Below are positions 1 to 6,364 of a DNA stretch of 8,759 bases, one piece after another. The stretch is from positions 1 to 8,759 of the forward strand of contig JBLHWU010000241.1 of the NCBI GenBank assembly GCA_047629355.1, in the 5' to 3' direction. This DNA is from CAYUNA01 sp047629355. GTDB lineage: Bacteria; Bacteroidota; Bacteroidia; Chitinophagales; Saprospiraceae. The notes beneath the pieces are model-generated. The model was not told where the DNA came from, did not search any database, and saw only the letters and a program-made list of their open reading frames with translations. Every line of letters starts with the position of its first letter. Within the stretch, counting starts at the first letter, position 1. The translations under genes and the position numbers were made by a program.

Positions 1-17
1 GCGGCGCGCTTGGTCTC

Positions 18-59
18 TTGAGGGTGAAAATTCGTTTTACAACGACTTTTCACCCTCAA
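18..59. repeat. REP-like hairpin, copy 1
   Basis: A 13-bp perfect inverted repeat: TTGAGGGTGAAAA at 18-30 and its complement at 47-59. Inside it, TCG/CGA pairs after one mismatch, closing an 8-base loop TTTTACAA (35-42). The right arm is followed by ACTCCCT. The same architecture, loop and 3' flank recur at 7511-7553 with a partly different stem, so this is a dispersed structured repeat and not a chance hairpin. The GC-rich bases at 1-17 may belong to the same element, which would then be cut by the window edge. Confidence 0.75.
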
Positions 60-204
60 ACTCCCTGAGATTAGGTGCTTTTTATTTTATTAAAAATCTG
101 CTGAGTTTTCAGTATTAAAGGATTTTTTAAATTTCTTAAACAAAAAATATCCGCTGTCAAAAGTGTCGATTATTTAAGGTCACCTACTTATAAATAAAAC
201 AACT

Positions 205-993
205 ATGAAAATTCCATTCTACAAATATCAAGGTACAGGCAACGATTTTGTGATGATTGATAACCGCGTGACTGAATTTGTCAATCCTCAAAATACCGAT
301 TTAATCAAGTTACTTTGCGACCGAAAATTCGGGATTGGTGCAGATGGACTCATTCTTTTGCAAAATCTAGAAGGCTATGATTTCGAGATGGTTTACTTCA
401 ATTCTGACGGTAAAACCAGTTCGATGTGTGGCAACGGTGGTCGGTGTATTGCGGCATTTGCGAGCTACCTCGGCGTGGTCCAAAACGACTGCTCGTTTAT
501 GGCTATCGACGGCGAACATCAAGCCAAAATTGAAGGGGATTATATCGAATTAAAGATGTCGGACGTCAACGAAATTGAAATCGGCGCAGACTATTTTGTG
601 CTAGATACAGGATCGCCGCATTATGTCATCTTTGTAGAAGATTTGGACGATATTGATGTAGTGGATTTGGGGAAAATGATTCGATATGGTGACCGTTTTA
701 AAAAGGAGGGCATCAACGTTAATTTTGTAGAAAAAGGCAGTGATAAATTGCTGATTGGTACTTACGAACGTGGTGTTGAAGATGAAACACTTTCTTGTGG
801 TACGGGTGTGACTGCTGCCGCACTTTCTTTTGCCGCCAAACATTCAGAAACAACTGACAATCAAATTAATATCCAATCAAAAGGTGGCGATTTAACGGTA
901 AAATTCAGAAAAGAAAAGAATGGAAAATTTACAAATATTTGGTTGGGAGGCAAGGCAGAACGTGTTTTTTCGGGTATTTTTCTTCAAGATTAA
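205..993 (+). CDS. dapF: Diaminopimelate epimerase DapF
   Basis: DapF (EC 5.1.1.7) converts LL- to meso-diaminopimelate in the cytoplasm, the last epimerisation before lysine and peptidoglycan synthesis. The 262-residue product has near-normal family length. It carries the substrate-binding start YQGTGNDF (residues 8-15), the GIGADG motif (43-48), the first catalytic cysteine in MCGNGGRC (C75) and the second in ERGVEDETLSCGTG (C198). Both members of the cysteine acid/base pair are therefore present and the enzyme should be active. The ATG at 205 is well placed because the conserved motif begins a few residues later. There is no clear Shine-Dalgarno sequence, as usual in Bacteroidota. I see no convincing TAnnTTTG promoter in the 140 bases upstream. 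The gene stands alone, convergent with the minus-strand gene at 1369-2058, and ends ahead of a strong terminator. Confidence 0.97.
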   Translation: MKIPFYKYQGTGNDFVMIDNRVTEFVNPQNTDLIKLLCDRKFGIGADGLILLQNLEGYDFEMVYFNSDGKTSSMCGNGGRCIAAFASYLGVVQNDCSFMAIDGEHQAKIEGDYIELKMSDVNEIEIGADYFVLDTGSPHYVIFVEDLDDIDVVDLGKMIRYGDRFKKEGINVNFVEKGSDKLLIGTYERGVEDETLSCGTGVTAAALSFAAKHSETTDNQINIQSKGGDLTVKFRKEKNGKFTNIWLGGKAERVFSGIFLQD

Positions 994-1023
994 TTTAAAA
1001 AAAATCAATCAATTCTACATAGA

Positions 1024-1042
1024 CGCAAACTAAAAGTTTGCG
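1024..1042. repeat. Short perfect hairpin downstream of dapF
   Basis: CGCAAACT (1024-1031), loop AAA, AGTTTGCG (1035-1042): an 8-bp perfect stem followed by GTACAC. It lacks a T-tract, so it is a poor terminator. A related word order (GACGCA ... TTGCGGT) occurs inside the element at 6365-6539 (6402-6425), which suggests a short interspersed palindrome. Confidence 0.5.
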
Positions 1043-1087
1043 GTACACTCAATTTATACATTCTGTCTAAATGAATCTAAAACGTTC

Positions 1088-1135
1088 AAAAAAGTAGGCT
1101 TGTGACACCATTCTGTGCTACAAGTCCGCTTTTTT
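1088..1135. terminator. Bidirectional intrinsic terminator of dapF
   Basis: The left arm 1088-1103 pairs with the right arm 1120-1135 through a stem of about 16 positions with two G-U wobbles and one mismatch. An inner CAC/GTG stem closes the loop. The stem ends in six T on the plus strand and, because it starts with six A, also in six T on the minus strand. It can therefore end dapF transcripts and those of the convergent gene at 1369-2058. Confidence 0.8.
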
Positions 1136-1180
1136 ATTGGATGTCCGAGTAAAACCCCTGCATTCCTTCATCTTAAGTAT

Positions 1181-1375
1181 TAAGTAACGGTTAAAAAATA
1201 ACTCCGCCAACTACCAAGTATTTCTTTTGTCCTTATTTTCCACTTTTGAAACAGTCATTATGTGGAGATAATTCCTATTTAAAAAGTAAACATCTTTTGT
1301 CATTTCGACCGAAGTGGAGAAAAAGAACAAAATAAACGTTGTTAGTTGGCGGACTTATTATTTTACCATTACTTA
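1181..1375. repeat. 195-bp imperfect inverted-repeat element (MITE-like or giant hairpin)
   Basis: The left arm 1181-1245 and the reverse complement of the right arm 1312-1375 match at about 53 of 65 positions with one gap. The best block is TCCGCCAACTA, present in both arms. The spacer is 1246-1311. The outer tips read TAAGTAA ... TTACTTA, so the element is bounded by TA at both ends, as expected for insertion into a TA target. The right arm contains the last codon and the stop codon of the minus-strand gene at 1369-2058. The stretch TCATTTCGACCGAAGTGGAG (1300-1319) resembles interspersed repeats I recall from Bacteroidota genomes; this is from memory. There is no coding potential inside. 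Confidence 0.75.
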
Positions 1376-2058
1376 GTTGGATTTTTTCCACCCTGCAAAA
1401 ATTCTTGATACTCTTTTAACTTGTCCCAATTACCTTGTGCAGCATGCTCTGCTTGTTTTGCCCAAGTTCCTGGGTCGTGCATTCGATATCGCGTACCAGC
1501 CGCCGTTAAGATTTCTTGCAAACGCTCTACTGCTGTAGTTGATAATTGTTTGAAGGTGTAAACACCGCCTTCATTCAATAAACTAGCAATTTTGGGACCG
1601 ATACCTTCGATTTTTTTCAAATCATCAGATGCAGTCGCACCATCAATATTGCGCATACCTACTGCACCAAGACCAATTGCTGCGCCCATTGTTGCAGCGT
1701 CGGCACCAACATTAGTTTCATCAGCCTTCAATTTGGCTTCTAATCTACTTAATTTACCTGCAAGTATTGAATTGTCTGCTTCCAGTGAACGCACCCGCAC
1801 TTTCCGCGCATTGTTGTCCTTTTCCAATTCGTCGTGTGCATACCGAATACTCGCACGGTCTTTTTCCATATCCGACAAACGCGACTGCAAGCGCGCATTT
1901 TCATCTTCCAATTCAGAAACCTGACTCTTGTAGCGATGCCATAGTAGATAGCCTAATAATAAGCCTAAAAGAAATGCTACTAACAGCATTAATAAAATCT
2001 CCCACGTATAGGTGCTGTAGGATTCAAGTCCTGGACCTTTTGTTATATCTTGAAACAT
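1369..2058 (-). CDS. Membrane-anchored coiled-coil protein with helix-hairpin-helix domain
   Basis: A 229-residue protein of unknown specific function. It has a short N-terminus, one strongly hydrophobic membrane segment (about residues 19-40), a charged heptad-like coiled coil (about 44-114), a small Gly/Ala-rich linker (116-140) and a helix-hairpin-helix region with the motif DDLKKIEGIGPKIASLL (145-161). A C-terminal helical tail with DPGTWAKQAEHAAQGNWDKL (195-214) follows. HhH modules of the IEGIGPKI type usually contact DNA or proteins non-specifically; the role here is not known. The topology suggests a single anchor with the coiled coil and HhH in the cytoplasm. The gene lies 112 bp downstream of the OmpA-family gene on the same strand. 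I see no -7 element in the gap, so the two are probably co-transcribed. Its last codon and stop lie inside the inverted repeat 1181-1375, so the natural C-terminus may have been altered. Confidence 0.85.
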   Translation of the reverse strand: MFQDITKGPGLESYSTYTWEILLMLLVAFLLGLLLGYLLWHRYKSQVSELEDENARLQSRLSDMEKDRASIRYAHDELEKDNNARKVRVRSLEADNSILAGKLSRLEAKLKADETNVGADAATMGAAIGLGAVGMRNIDGATASDDLKKIEGIGPKIASLLNEGGVYTFKQLSTTAVERLQEILTAAGTRYRMHDPGTWAKQAEHAAQGNWDKLKEYQEFLQGGKNPTK

Positions 2059-2170
2059 GATTATTTTTTTAATAAATTGTGATGAAGTCTTGATGCGTTT
2101 ATGTCAACTTTTCCAATCCATCGCCCGAACACATCAATATTTTAATACTCAAACACAAAACAATTTTTAA

Positions 2171-2998
2171 TTATTTTTTATTTAAAACCAATTCTGCCCG
2201 TCGATTTTTACGCCGTCCAGCATCCGTTCCATTATCTGCCACAGGTTCTGACTCCCCCTTTGAATCAACTGAAATTTGGTCTTTAGCAATGCCTTTTTTC
2301 ATCAAAATCCGTTTGATGTGCCCTGCTCGTGCTCGCCCCAGACTTATATTAGTCTTATCGCCACCAACATCATCCGTATGCCCAGTGATAGAAACCGTTT
2401 CGTCGGTACTTTTTAGCCGTTCTGCCAATGTGGTCAGGTAAGCATCTACCTTCGGGTCGGATTTCTTTTCCGCACTACTAAATGGAAATTGGATAATGAT
2501 GCGATTGTTCAGTTCAACGATTTCCGCCTCTTCTTCTTCCGAAGGGTCTAGATAATTGAAAGAGACTGACTCAAAAGGTTTCGTCCTCGCATCACCGGGT
2601 AATTTGACTAATCGAGAGACAGGAAGCATTCTGTCGATAGGAATAAATTCCGATAATAAATCTCGAATTTTAGTAGCTCTCGCCATTCCCATATTTGGAA
2701 AACCTTCGGGCGCGGTTTCCTCTTTGGAATACTGTCCTACGATTTCCAAAATTTGACCATCTTTCAGCTGCCCAAGAATGGAATCTCGGGTGACGGAAAA
2801 GCCAGTGCTGGTAATCGCCGTAGCGTCATCCCAATTAAAAACCAAGGGTCGATTGTCGAATTCTGGTGCTGGTTCAGCAGGTACAACGACCGCTGGTACT
2901 TCGTCACATTGTTGTTTAATGTGGCAAACGTACCAGTACTGACAGGCAAAACACCACGCGACAAATAAGACGATTGGTATTGCTAATCTTGCAAACAT
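2171..2998 (-). CDS. OmpA-family protein with tandem OmpA-like domains
   Basis: A 275-residue envelope protein. Residues 4-19 form a hydrophobic N-terminal signal or anchor. Cysteines occur nearby, but no clean lipobox is visible, so anchoring by a membrane helix is more likely than lipidation. A Pro/Glu-rich linker (34-48) follows. The C-terminal half (about 165-275) is a typical OmpA peptidoglycan-binding domain: IIIQFPFSS, ITGHTDDVGG (204-213), LGRARA (220-225) and GRRKNRRAEL (261-270), which keep the Asp and Arg used to hold diaminopimelate. Residues about 53-150 repeat the same layout in degenerate form (IVGQY at 86-90, NMGMARATKIRDLL at 102-115) without the key Asp and Arg residues. It likely tethers the envelope to peptidoglycan in the periplasm. 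It is first in a probable two-gene unit with the HhH gene; a TATATTTG -7 element lies about 60 bp upstream. Confidence 0.88.
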   Translation of the reverse strand: MFARLAIPIVLFVAWCFACQYWYVCHIKQQCDEVPAVVVPAEPAPEFDNRPLVFNWDDATAITSTGFSVTRDSILGQLKDGQILEIVGQYSKEETAPEGFPNMGMARATKIRDLLSEFIPIDRMLPVSRLVKLPGDARTKPFESVSFNYLDPSEEEEAEIVELNNRIIIQFPFSSAEKKSDPKVDAYLTTLAERLKSTDETVSITGHTDDVGGDKTNISLGRARAGHIKRILMKKGIAKDQISVDSKGESEPVADNGTDAGRRKNRRAELVLNKK

Positions 2999-3056
2999 AG
3001 TATGTAATATTTGTTAAAGAATTTGATTAAAATTTCTTAGGCTTTGAAGTTTTCTA

Positions 3057-3064
3057 CAAATATA
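3057..3064 (-). promoter_or_regulatory. Putative -7 element of the OmpA-family gene
   Basis: On the minus strand this reads TATATTTG, an exact match to the Bacteroidota -7 consensus TAnnTTTG, about 60 bp before the start codon at 2998. No good TTG -33 box is found at the usual spacing, so the call rests on the -7 element and its position. Confidence 0.45.
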
Positions 3065-3333
3065 ATAAACTGATAATCAGTAACTTGTGGAATTAAATTT
3101 ATTTTTTCTGTATATTTCAAAAAAGAGGTTATTTCAAGGTTATGCTCAAATGTAAGGTTTTTTTTAAGAAAATTCATAATTTAATTAAGTTTATTTTAAC
3201 ATTTAAACAAAACACTATTTTGGAATAAAACATATATTCAATTTTAAAAATGGAAGAACACTGTTTATAATGAACGGAGATTCTGATAGTAAAATAAAAA
3301 TTATTATTTTTCGAACAATTCGCCACAATTACC

Positions 3334-3341
3334 TACTTTTG
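3334..3341 (+). promoter_or_regulatory. Putative -7 element upstream of the 3372 gene
   Basis: TACTTTTG matches the Bacteroidota -7 consensus TAnnTTTG exactly, 30 bp before the ATG at 3372, which gives a leader of roughly 25 bases. The -33 region (around 3309-3314) is only T-rich. It may drive the coiled-coil gene and, by read-through, ftsX, which has no visible promoter of its own. Confidence 0.55.
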
Positions 3342-3371
3342 TGTCATTATTTTATTTAAATTGTTAGTAAT

Positions 3372-3860
3372 ATGATTAAACAGCTTTTTAAATTAGTCAT
3401 CATCATGGTTTTGGGAATTTTGGTTTACAACCTTTTCTTAGGAGATTCCACGGAGAAAGAGAATGCCAGAAAAGTCTTTAGTGAAATCAAAGAAGCCGGC
3501 GTTGCGGTGAAGGATTTAATACAATCTGAGAAGAAAAAATTTGATGAAGGAAAGTACGACGAAGCACTCGATAAAGTCGGAAATGTCTTTTCAAAATTAA
3601 AGCGCCGGGCGAAAGACATTGACGAAAAATACGTGGATAGAATTGCGGAATTGGATGAAACGCGCAAAGATTTGGAGCGTCGATTGGAGGAATTGAACAA
3701 GAAGGAGGAGAAGATGCCCGAATCTTACGGAAGTGATTCTAAGTTTGCTATCACAGAGAAAAAGTTAGATAAAGAACGTAAAGATTTAACGAAGGAACTC
3801 GATAGCCTGTTCGTCAGGATGAGTAAAGTGGTCACCGATATGGAAAAGGAAGATCAATAA
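3372..3860 (+). CDS. Small membrane-anchored coiled-coil protein, unknown function
   Basis: A 162-residue protein that I do not recognise as a named family. Residues about 5-23 form one hydrophobic membrane helix right at the N-terminus, with no obvious cleavage site, so it is probably an inner-membrane anchor. The rest is very rich in Lys, Glu and Asp and reads as long amphipathic helix. Two stretches look like coiled coil (about 84-114 and 127-160), separated by a short Pro/Gly/Ser break (115-124). Such proteins act as scaffolds or spacers along the envelope, but the specific role cannot be read from sequence. It sits directly upstream of ftsX on the same strand, 101 bp apart, and has a good -7 element. 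That position raises the possibility of a division-related role, as inference only. Codon use and charge pattern support a real gene. Confidence 0.8.
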   Translation: MIKQLFKLVIIMVLGILVYNLFLGDSTEKENARKVFSEIKEAGVAVKDLIQSEKKKFDEGKYDEALDKVGNVFSKLKRRAKDIDEKYVDRIAELDETRKDLERRLEELNKKEEKMPESYGSDSKFAITEKKLDKERKDLTKELDSLFVRMSKVVTDMEKEDQ

Positions 3861-3863
3861 AGA

Positions 3864-3944
3864 AGAGGTCAGACCGCGCTGCTGTCAGAAATCAGAGGAA
3901 CGTGGAATGAATCTGAGCCATGACAACAAAGTGGTCTGACTTCT
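3864..3944. repeat. Nested hairpin and tandem TCTGACT repeat between the 3372 gene and ftsX
   Basis: AGAGGTCAGACC (3864-3875) pairs with GGTCTGACTTCT (3933-3944) over 12 bp with one G-T wobble. The loop contains further complementary words (TGTCA/TGACA, TCAGA/TCTGA). The right arm runs into a tandem 7-mer, TCTGACT twice. The element starts 3 bases after the stop codon at 3860 and fills most of the 101-bp gap before ftsX. It lacks a T-tract, so it is more likely an interspersed palindromic repeat than a terminator. Confidence 0.55.
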
Positions 3945-3961
3945 GACTTCTAAAAATAAAT

Positions 3962-4834
3962 ATGTCCAAAGATTTCAAAAATTATCAATCGCGTCCCAAT
4001 TATTCCTATGCCATCATCAGCGTGGCAATGGTCTTGTTTCTATTGGGTTTTTTTGGTTTTATCGTATTGCAAGGACAGCAGGTGATAAAATTTGCGAAGG
4101 AAAAAGTTGAAATTATTGTTGAATTAAAATCTGGGACGGCACAAAAGGATATTGATAAAATTAAGCGGAAGTTGAGTCAGGAAGACTTTGCCAAACCTGG
4201 TTCAGTTAAATACATTGCCAAAGAAGAAGGTGCGAAAATGATGCAAGAAGAATTTGGCGAAGAATTCATGAAATTAGACCTAGCTAATCCGCTTTACGAC
4301 ATTTTGACTTTTAATGTAAAATCAGTGTTTTTAAAAGCTTCAAAATTGGCGAAGATTCGTTCAAATTTAAAACGAAACAGTTTTGTCAACGACGTTTTTT
4401 ATCAAGAAAGCCTCGTCAATGCGATTGCACAAAACATTGAAAAACTCAGCTATTATGGGTTTGGCATTGCCTTTTTCTTTATTCTTGTAGCCATTACCTT
4501 GATTCACAATACCGTAAAACTATCTCTGTTTGCCAACCGCTTTTTAATTAAAAATATGGAATTAGTCGGTGCTTCCTGGGAATTTATCAGCCGTCCTTAC
4601 TTGCTCCGTAGCTTCAAACATGGCTTTTTGAGTGCCTTAATTGCGATTGGCTTATTAATGATACTATTGGTGATGGCTTATACCGAAATTCCAGAATTAA
4701 ACGAAATGAACCCAACCTGGAATGTCTTATTGATGTTTATTATTTTGGTTGTTTTAGGCGTATTGTTGACGACGACCAGCACTTGGTATGTGGTGAAAAA
4801 ATATTTAAAAATGCGCGTAGATGATTTGTATTAA
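3962..4834 (+). CDS. ftsX: Cell division protein FtsX (ABC-type permease)
   Basis: FtsX is the membrane partner of the ATPase FtsE. Together they activate peptidoglycan hydrolysis at the division site. The 290-residue protein has the family layout: a cytoplasmic N-terminus, a first membrane helix (about 15-37), a periplasmic domain of about 125 residues (38-162) and three further membrane helices (about 164-184, 220-240, 253-274). The intracellular loop contains MELVGAS (199-205), the conserved FtsX/MacB-type coupling motif. The length is normal. ftsE is not adjacent, which is common in Bacteroidota. The gene heads the conserved order ftsX - DUF3098 - uppP - truB. The ATG at 3962 gives the expected short N-terminus before helix 1. 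No TAnnTTTG element is visible in the 101-bp gap upstream, so it may depend on read-through from the preceding gene. Confidence 0.95.
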   Translation: MSKDFKNYQSRPNYSYAIISVAMVLFLLGFFGFIVLQGQQVIKFAKEKVEIIVELKSGTAQKDIDKIKRKLSQEDFAKPGSVKYIAKEEGAKMMQEEFGEEFMKLDLANPLYDILTFNVKSVFLKASKLAKIRSNLKRNSFVNDVFYQESLVNAIAQNIEKLSYYGFGIAFFFILVAITLIHNTVKLSLFANRFLIKNMELVGASWEFISRPYLLRSFKHGFLSALIAIGLLMILLVMAYTEIPELNEMNPTWNVLLMFIILVVLGVLLTTTSTWYVVKKYLKMRVDDLY

Positions 4835-4859
4835 ATTTATTCCTTTTCCTTAAAAATTT

Positions 4860-4867
4860 TACCTTTG
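4860..4867 (+). promoter_or_regulatory. Putative -7 element of the DUF3098 gene
   Basis: TACCTTTG fits TAnnTTTG exactly and lies 42-49 bp before the chosen start codon. The -33 region is T-rich without a clear TTG. It suggests a promoter separate from that of ftsX. Confidence 0.5.
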
Positions 4868-4908
4868 CGCTGAACCTCTTTATTAAAAGGGTGTATTTTA
4901 AGAAAAAA

Positions 4909-5247
4909 ATGACAATGAGTAAAAATAAACCAGAGAGAAAGAAAGTGGTGATTGCTACAAAATCATCGAAAAAGAAAGTCACGGCAACGACTGCTTCCCG
5001 ACTCAAATCTTCCGCTGCGGCAGTGCATAATTCAGAAGAATTGGTATTCGGTAAGCAACAATACATTTTGATGTTGGCAGGCTTAGGCTTAATTTTTATC
5101 GGTTTGGCTTGCATGACCGGCGGTTCGATGCCTTCGCCAGACGTTTGGGATGAAAATATCATCTACAATCCAAGAATTACGGTGGTGGCACCAATTTTGA
5201 TTTTAGGAGGTTTGGTGCTTGAAATTTATGCCATTTTCAAACGATAG
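4909..5247 (+). CDS. DUF3098 family membrane protein
   Basis: A 112-residue small membrane protein of the DUF3098 family, which in Bacteroidota typically lies between ftsX and uppP. Its function is unknown. A basic Ser/Thr/Lys-rich N-terminus (about 1-38) is followed by the family core: FGKQQYILMLAGLGLIFIG forms the first membrane helix, then CMTGGSMPSPDVWDENIIYN, then RITVVAPILILGGLVLEIYA forms the second helix, with a short charged C-terminus. A GTG at 4891 would add six residues, but the ATG at 4909 is preferred, and a second ATG at 4915 is equally possible. The GTG leaves little leader after the -7 element at 4860-4867. Its fixed position next to ftsX and uppP suggests an envelope role, by inference. 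A strong hairpin follows 24 bp after the stop. Confidence 0.88.
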   Translation: MTMSKNKPERKKVVIATKSSKKKVTATTASRLKSSAAAVHNSEELVFGKQQYILMLAGLGLIFIGLACMTGGSMPSPDVWDENIIYNPRITVVAPILILGGLVLEIYAIFKR

Positions 5248-5271
5248 ATTATCAGTGATAAGGTCGTTAAA

Positions 5272-5307
5272 AAATTAGGGGTTGCTTTAAATAGTAACCC
5301 CTAATTT
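5272..5307. terminator. Intrinsic terminator after the DUF3098 gene
   Basis: AAATTAGGGGTTGCT (5272-5286) pairs with AGTAACCCCTAATTT (5293-5307): a 15-bp stem with one G-U wobble and a 6-base loop. The T-tail is short (TTT, then CGTG), but the long stem and its place 24 bp after the stop codon support termination or transcript-end protection. It would separate uppP transcription from ftsX and DUF3098. Confidence 0.7.
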
Positions 5308-5332
5308 CGTGTAACAAAAGGTATAAGTTCTC

Positions 5333-5412
5333 CCGACGCGGTGAGTCCTGCCCACCACGTCGGTTTTACTTGAAAACAAAAGGTACGAAGTGGGCTGAAC
5401 CCACCGCGTACC
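5333..5412. repeat. Paired inverted REP-like hairpins (BIME-like)
   Basis: Two hairpins have identical architecture. Hairpin 1 (5333-5363): outer stem CCGACG/CGTCGG, 2x2 internal loop, inner stem GTGAG/CCCAC with one mismatch, 5-base loop. Hairpin 2 (5382-5412): outer stem GGTACG/CGTACC, 2x2 internal loop, inner stem GTGGG/CCCAC, 5-base loop. The reverse complement of hairpin 1 resembles hairpin 2, sharing GTGGGC and the CACCGCGT-like 3' half, so they lie head to head, 18 bases apart. The direct repeat ACAAAAGGTA precedes each unit (5314-5323, 5376-5385). This is the layout of bacterial interspersed mosaic elements. Confidence 0.72.
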
Positions 5413-5450
5413 ACAGAATAGCATTCAAGTAATTTTTTCTTAGACAATAC

Positions 5451-5458
5451 TAATTTTG
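5451..5458 (+). promoter_or_regulatory. Putative -7 element of uppP
   Basis: TAATTTTG matches TAnnTTTG exactly, 70 bp before the uppP ATG. A second, weaker candidate is TACTTTTT at 5483-5490. Neither has a convincing TTG at the usual distance. A separate uppP promoter is expected because a terminator and repeats separate it from the upstream gene. Confidence 0.4.
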
Positions 5459-5527
5459 TCCACATTTACATAAATAAGCACTTACTTTTTCCTCCAAAAA
5501 AAACACAAATTTTTTCAAATTTATACC

Positions 5528-6364
5528 ATGAAAGAAATATTGGAAGCCCTCGTTTTGGGGATTGTACAAGGGTTAACGGAATTTTTACCCGTAAGTAGTA
5601 GCGGTCATTTGGAGCTGGCAAAATGGATAATGCAAGACGACAGCCTTGCGGAAGATAGTATGTTGATGACGGTGTTTTTGCACGCGGCAACTGCACTTAG
5701 TACCATCGTAATTTTTAGAAAAGAAATTGTCGAGATTTTGACGGGACTATGGCAGTTTATTGGCAATATTTTCCACTATGTTGGTGGGCGTTCCTTGGTA
5801 GTCAATGATGAAACTTGGTTTTCTTTAAAAATCGTTTTATCCATGATTCCCGCCGCAATTGTCGGGTTACTTTTTGAAAAAGAAATCGAAGAATTATTTA
5901 ACAAAAACATATTGCTAGTTGGTTTTATGCTAATTCTTACTGGGCTGTTACTCTTCTTAGCAGACCGCGCAAAAAATAGTAAGAAAACGGTATCTTTTCC
6001 TGCTGCTTTAATCATTGGAATAGCACAAGCCATTGCAATTTTACCAGGAATTTCCCGCTCTGGAGCAACGATTTCAACGTCCGTATTGTTGGGTATTGAT
6101 AGAGAGCGAGCGGCACGGTTTTCGTTCTTAATGGTCGTTCCCTTGATTTTTGGTAAAATTTCCAAAGACATTTTAGATGGCGCTTTTACCGCATATACTG
6201 GAGGAATGACGCCGTTGATTGTGGGCTTTATTGCCGCATTTTTAACTGGATTAGTTGCTTGTCAGTGGATGATTGGATTGGTTAAAAATAGTCAATTGAA
6301 ATACTTTTCTTTTTACTGTTTTGCTGTAGCCATCGTTTCAATCGCAGTTTATTCCTTAGGTTAA
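5528..6364 (+). CDS. uppP: Undecaprenyl-diphosphatase UppP (BacA)
   Basis: UppP (EC 3.6.1.27) is an integral membrane phosphatase that converts undecaprenyl diphosphate to undecaprenyl phosphate, recycling the lipid carrier for peptidoglycan and other envelope polymers. Its overexpression is linked to bacitracin resistance. The 278 residues are close to the usual length and consist of about eight hydrophobic segments. Both signature regions are intact: QGLTEFLPVSSSGHL (residues 14-28, with E18 and H27) and PGISRSGAT (173-181, with R177). The ATG at 5528 places the first motif at the normal distance from the N-terminus. It lies in the conserved ftsX - DUF3098 - uppP - truB order, but 280 bp from its upstream neighbour because a terminator and a hairpin pair intervene. 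A 175-bp inverted-repeat element begins on the base after its stop codon. Confidence 0.96.
   Translation: MKEILEALVLGIVQGLTEFLPVSSSGHLELAKWIMQDDSLAEDSMLMTVFLHAATALSTIVIFRKEIVEILTGLWQFIGNIFHYVGGRSLVVNDETWFSLKIVLSMIPAAIVGLLFEKEIEELFNKNILLVGFMLILTGLLLFLADRAKNSKKTVSFPAALIIGIAQAIAILPGISRSGATISTSVLLGIDRERAARFSFLMVVPLIFGKISKDILDGAFTAYTGGMTPLIVGFIAAFLTGLVACQWMIGLVKNSQLKYFSFYCFAVAIVSIAVYSLG

Larger units (their letters stand above)
2999..3371. other. AT-rich divergent intergenic region
   Basis: This 373-bp spacer separates the divergent OmpA-family gene and the small coiled-coil gene. It is strongly AT-rich and holds one -7 element facing each way (3057-3064 minus, 3334-3341 plus). I see no ORF with recognisable content. 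A 29-codon ORF from 3270 runs through the promoter and looks incidental. AAAATAA/TTATTTT near 3291-3310 can form a weak hairpin. Confidence 0.6.

Noticed and set aside
92..127. Possible hairpin AAAAATC...GATTTTT with inner CTGA/TCAG before dapF
   Set aside because: Low-complexity A/T pairing with unequal internal loops; could arise by chance.
1592..2060. Plus-strand ORFs opposite the HhH gene
   Set aside because: Their composition is that of an antisense shadow, while the minus-strand frame has a membrane helix, coiled coil and HhH motif.
3270..3359. 29-codon ORF upstream of the 3372 gene
   Set aside because: It runs through the -7 element and has AT-driven composition; likely incidental.
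4740..5162. 140-codon minus-strand ORF across the end of ftsX and the DUF3098 gene
   Set aside because: It overlaps two recognised genes on the other strand and shows no domain; it is a shadow frame.
5776..6171. 131-codon minus-strand ORF inside uppP
   Set aside because: It is antisense to a fully intact UppP with both signature motifs; no independent support.
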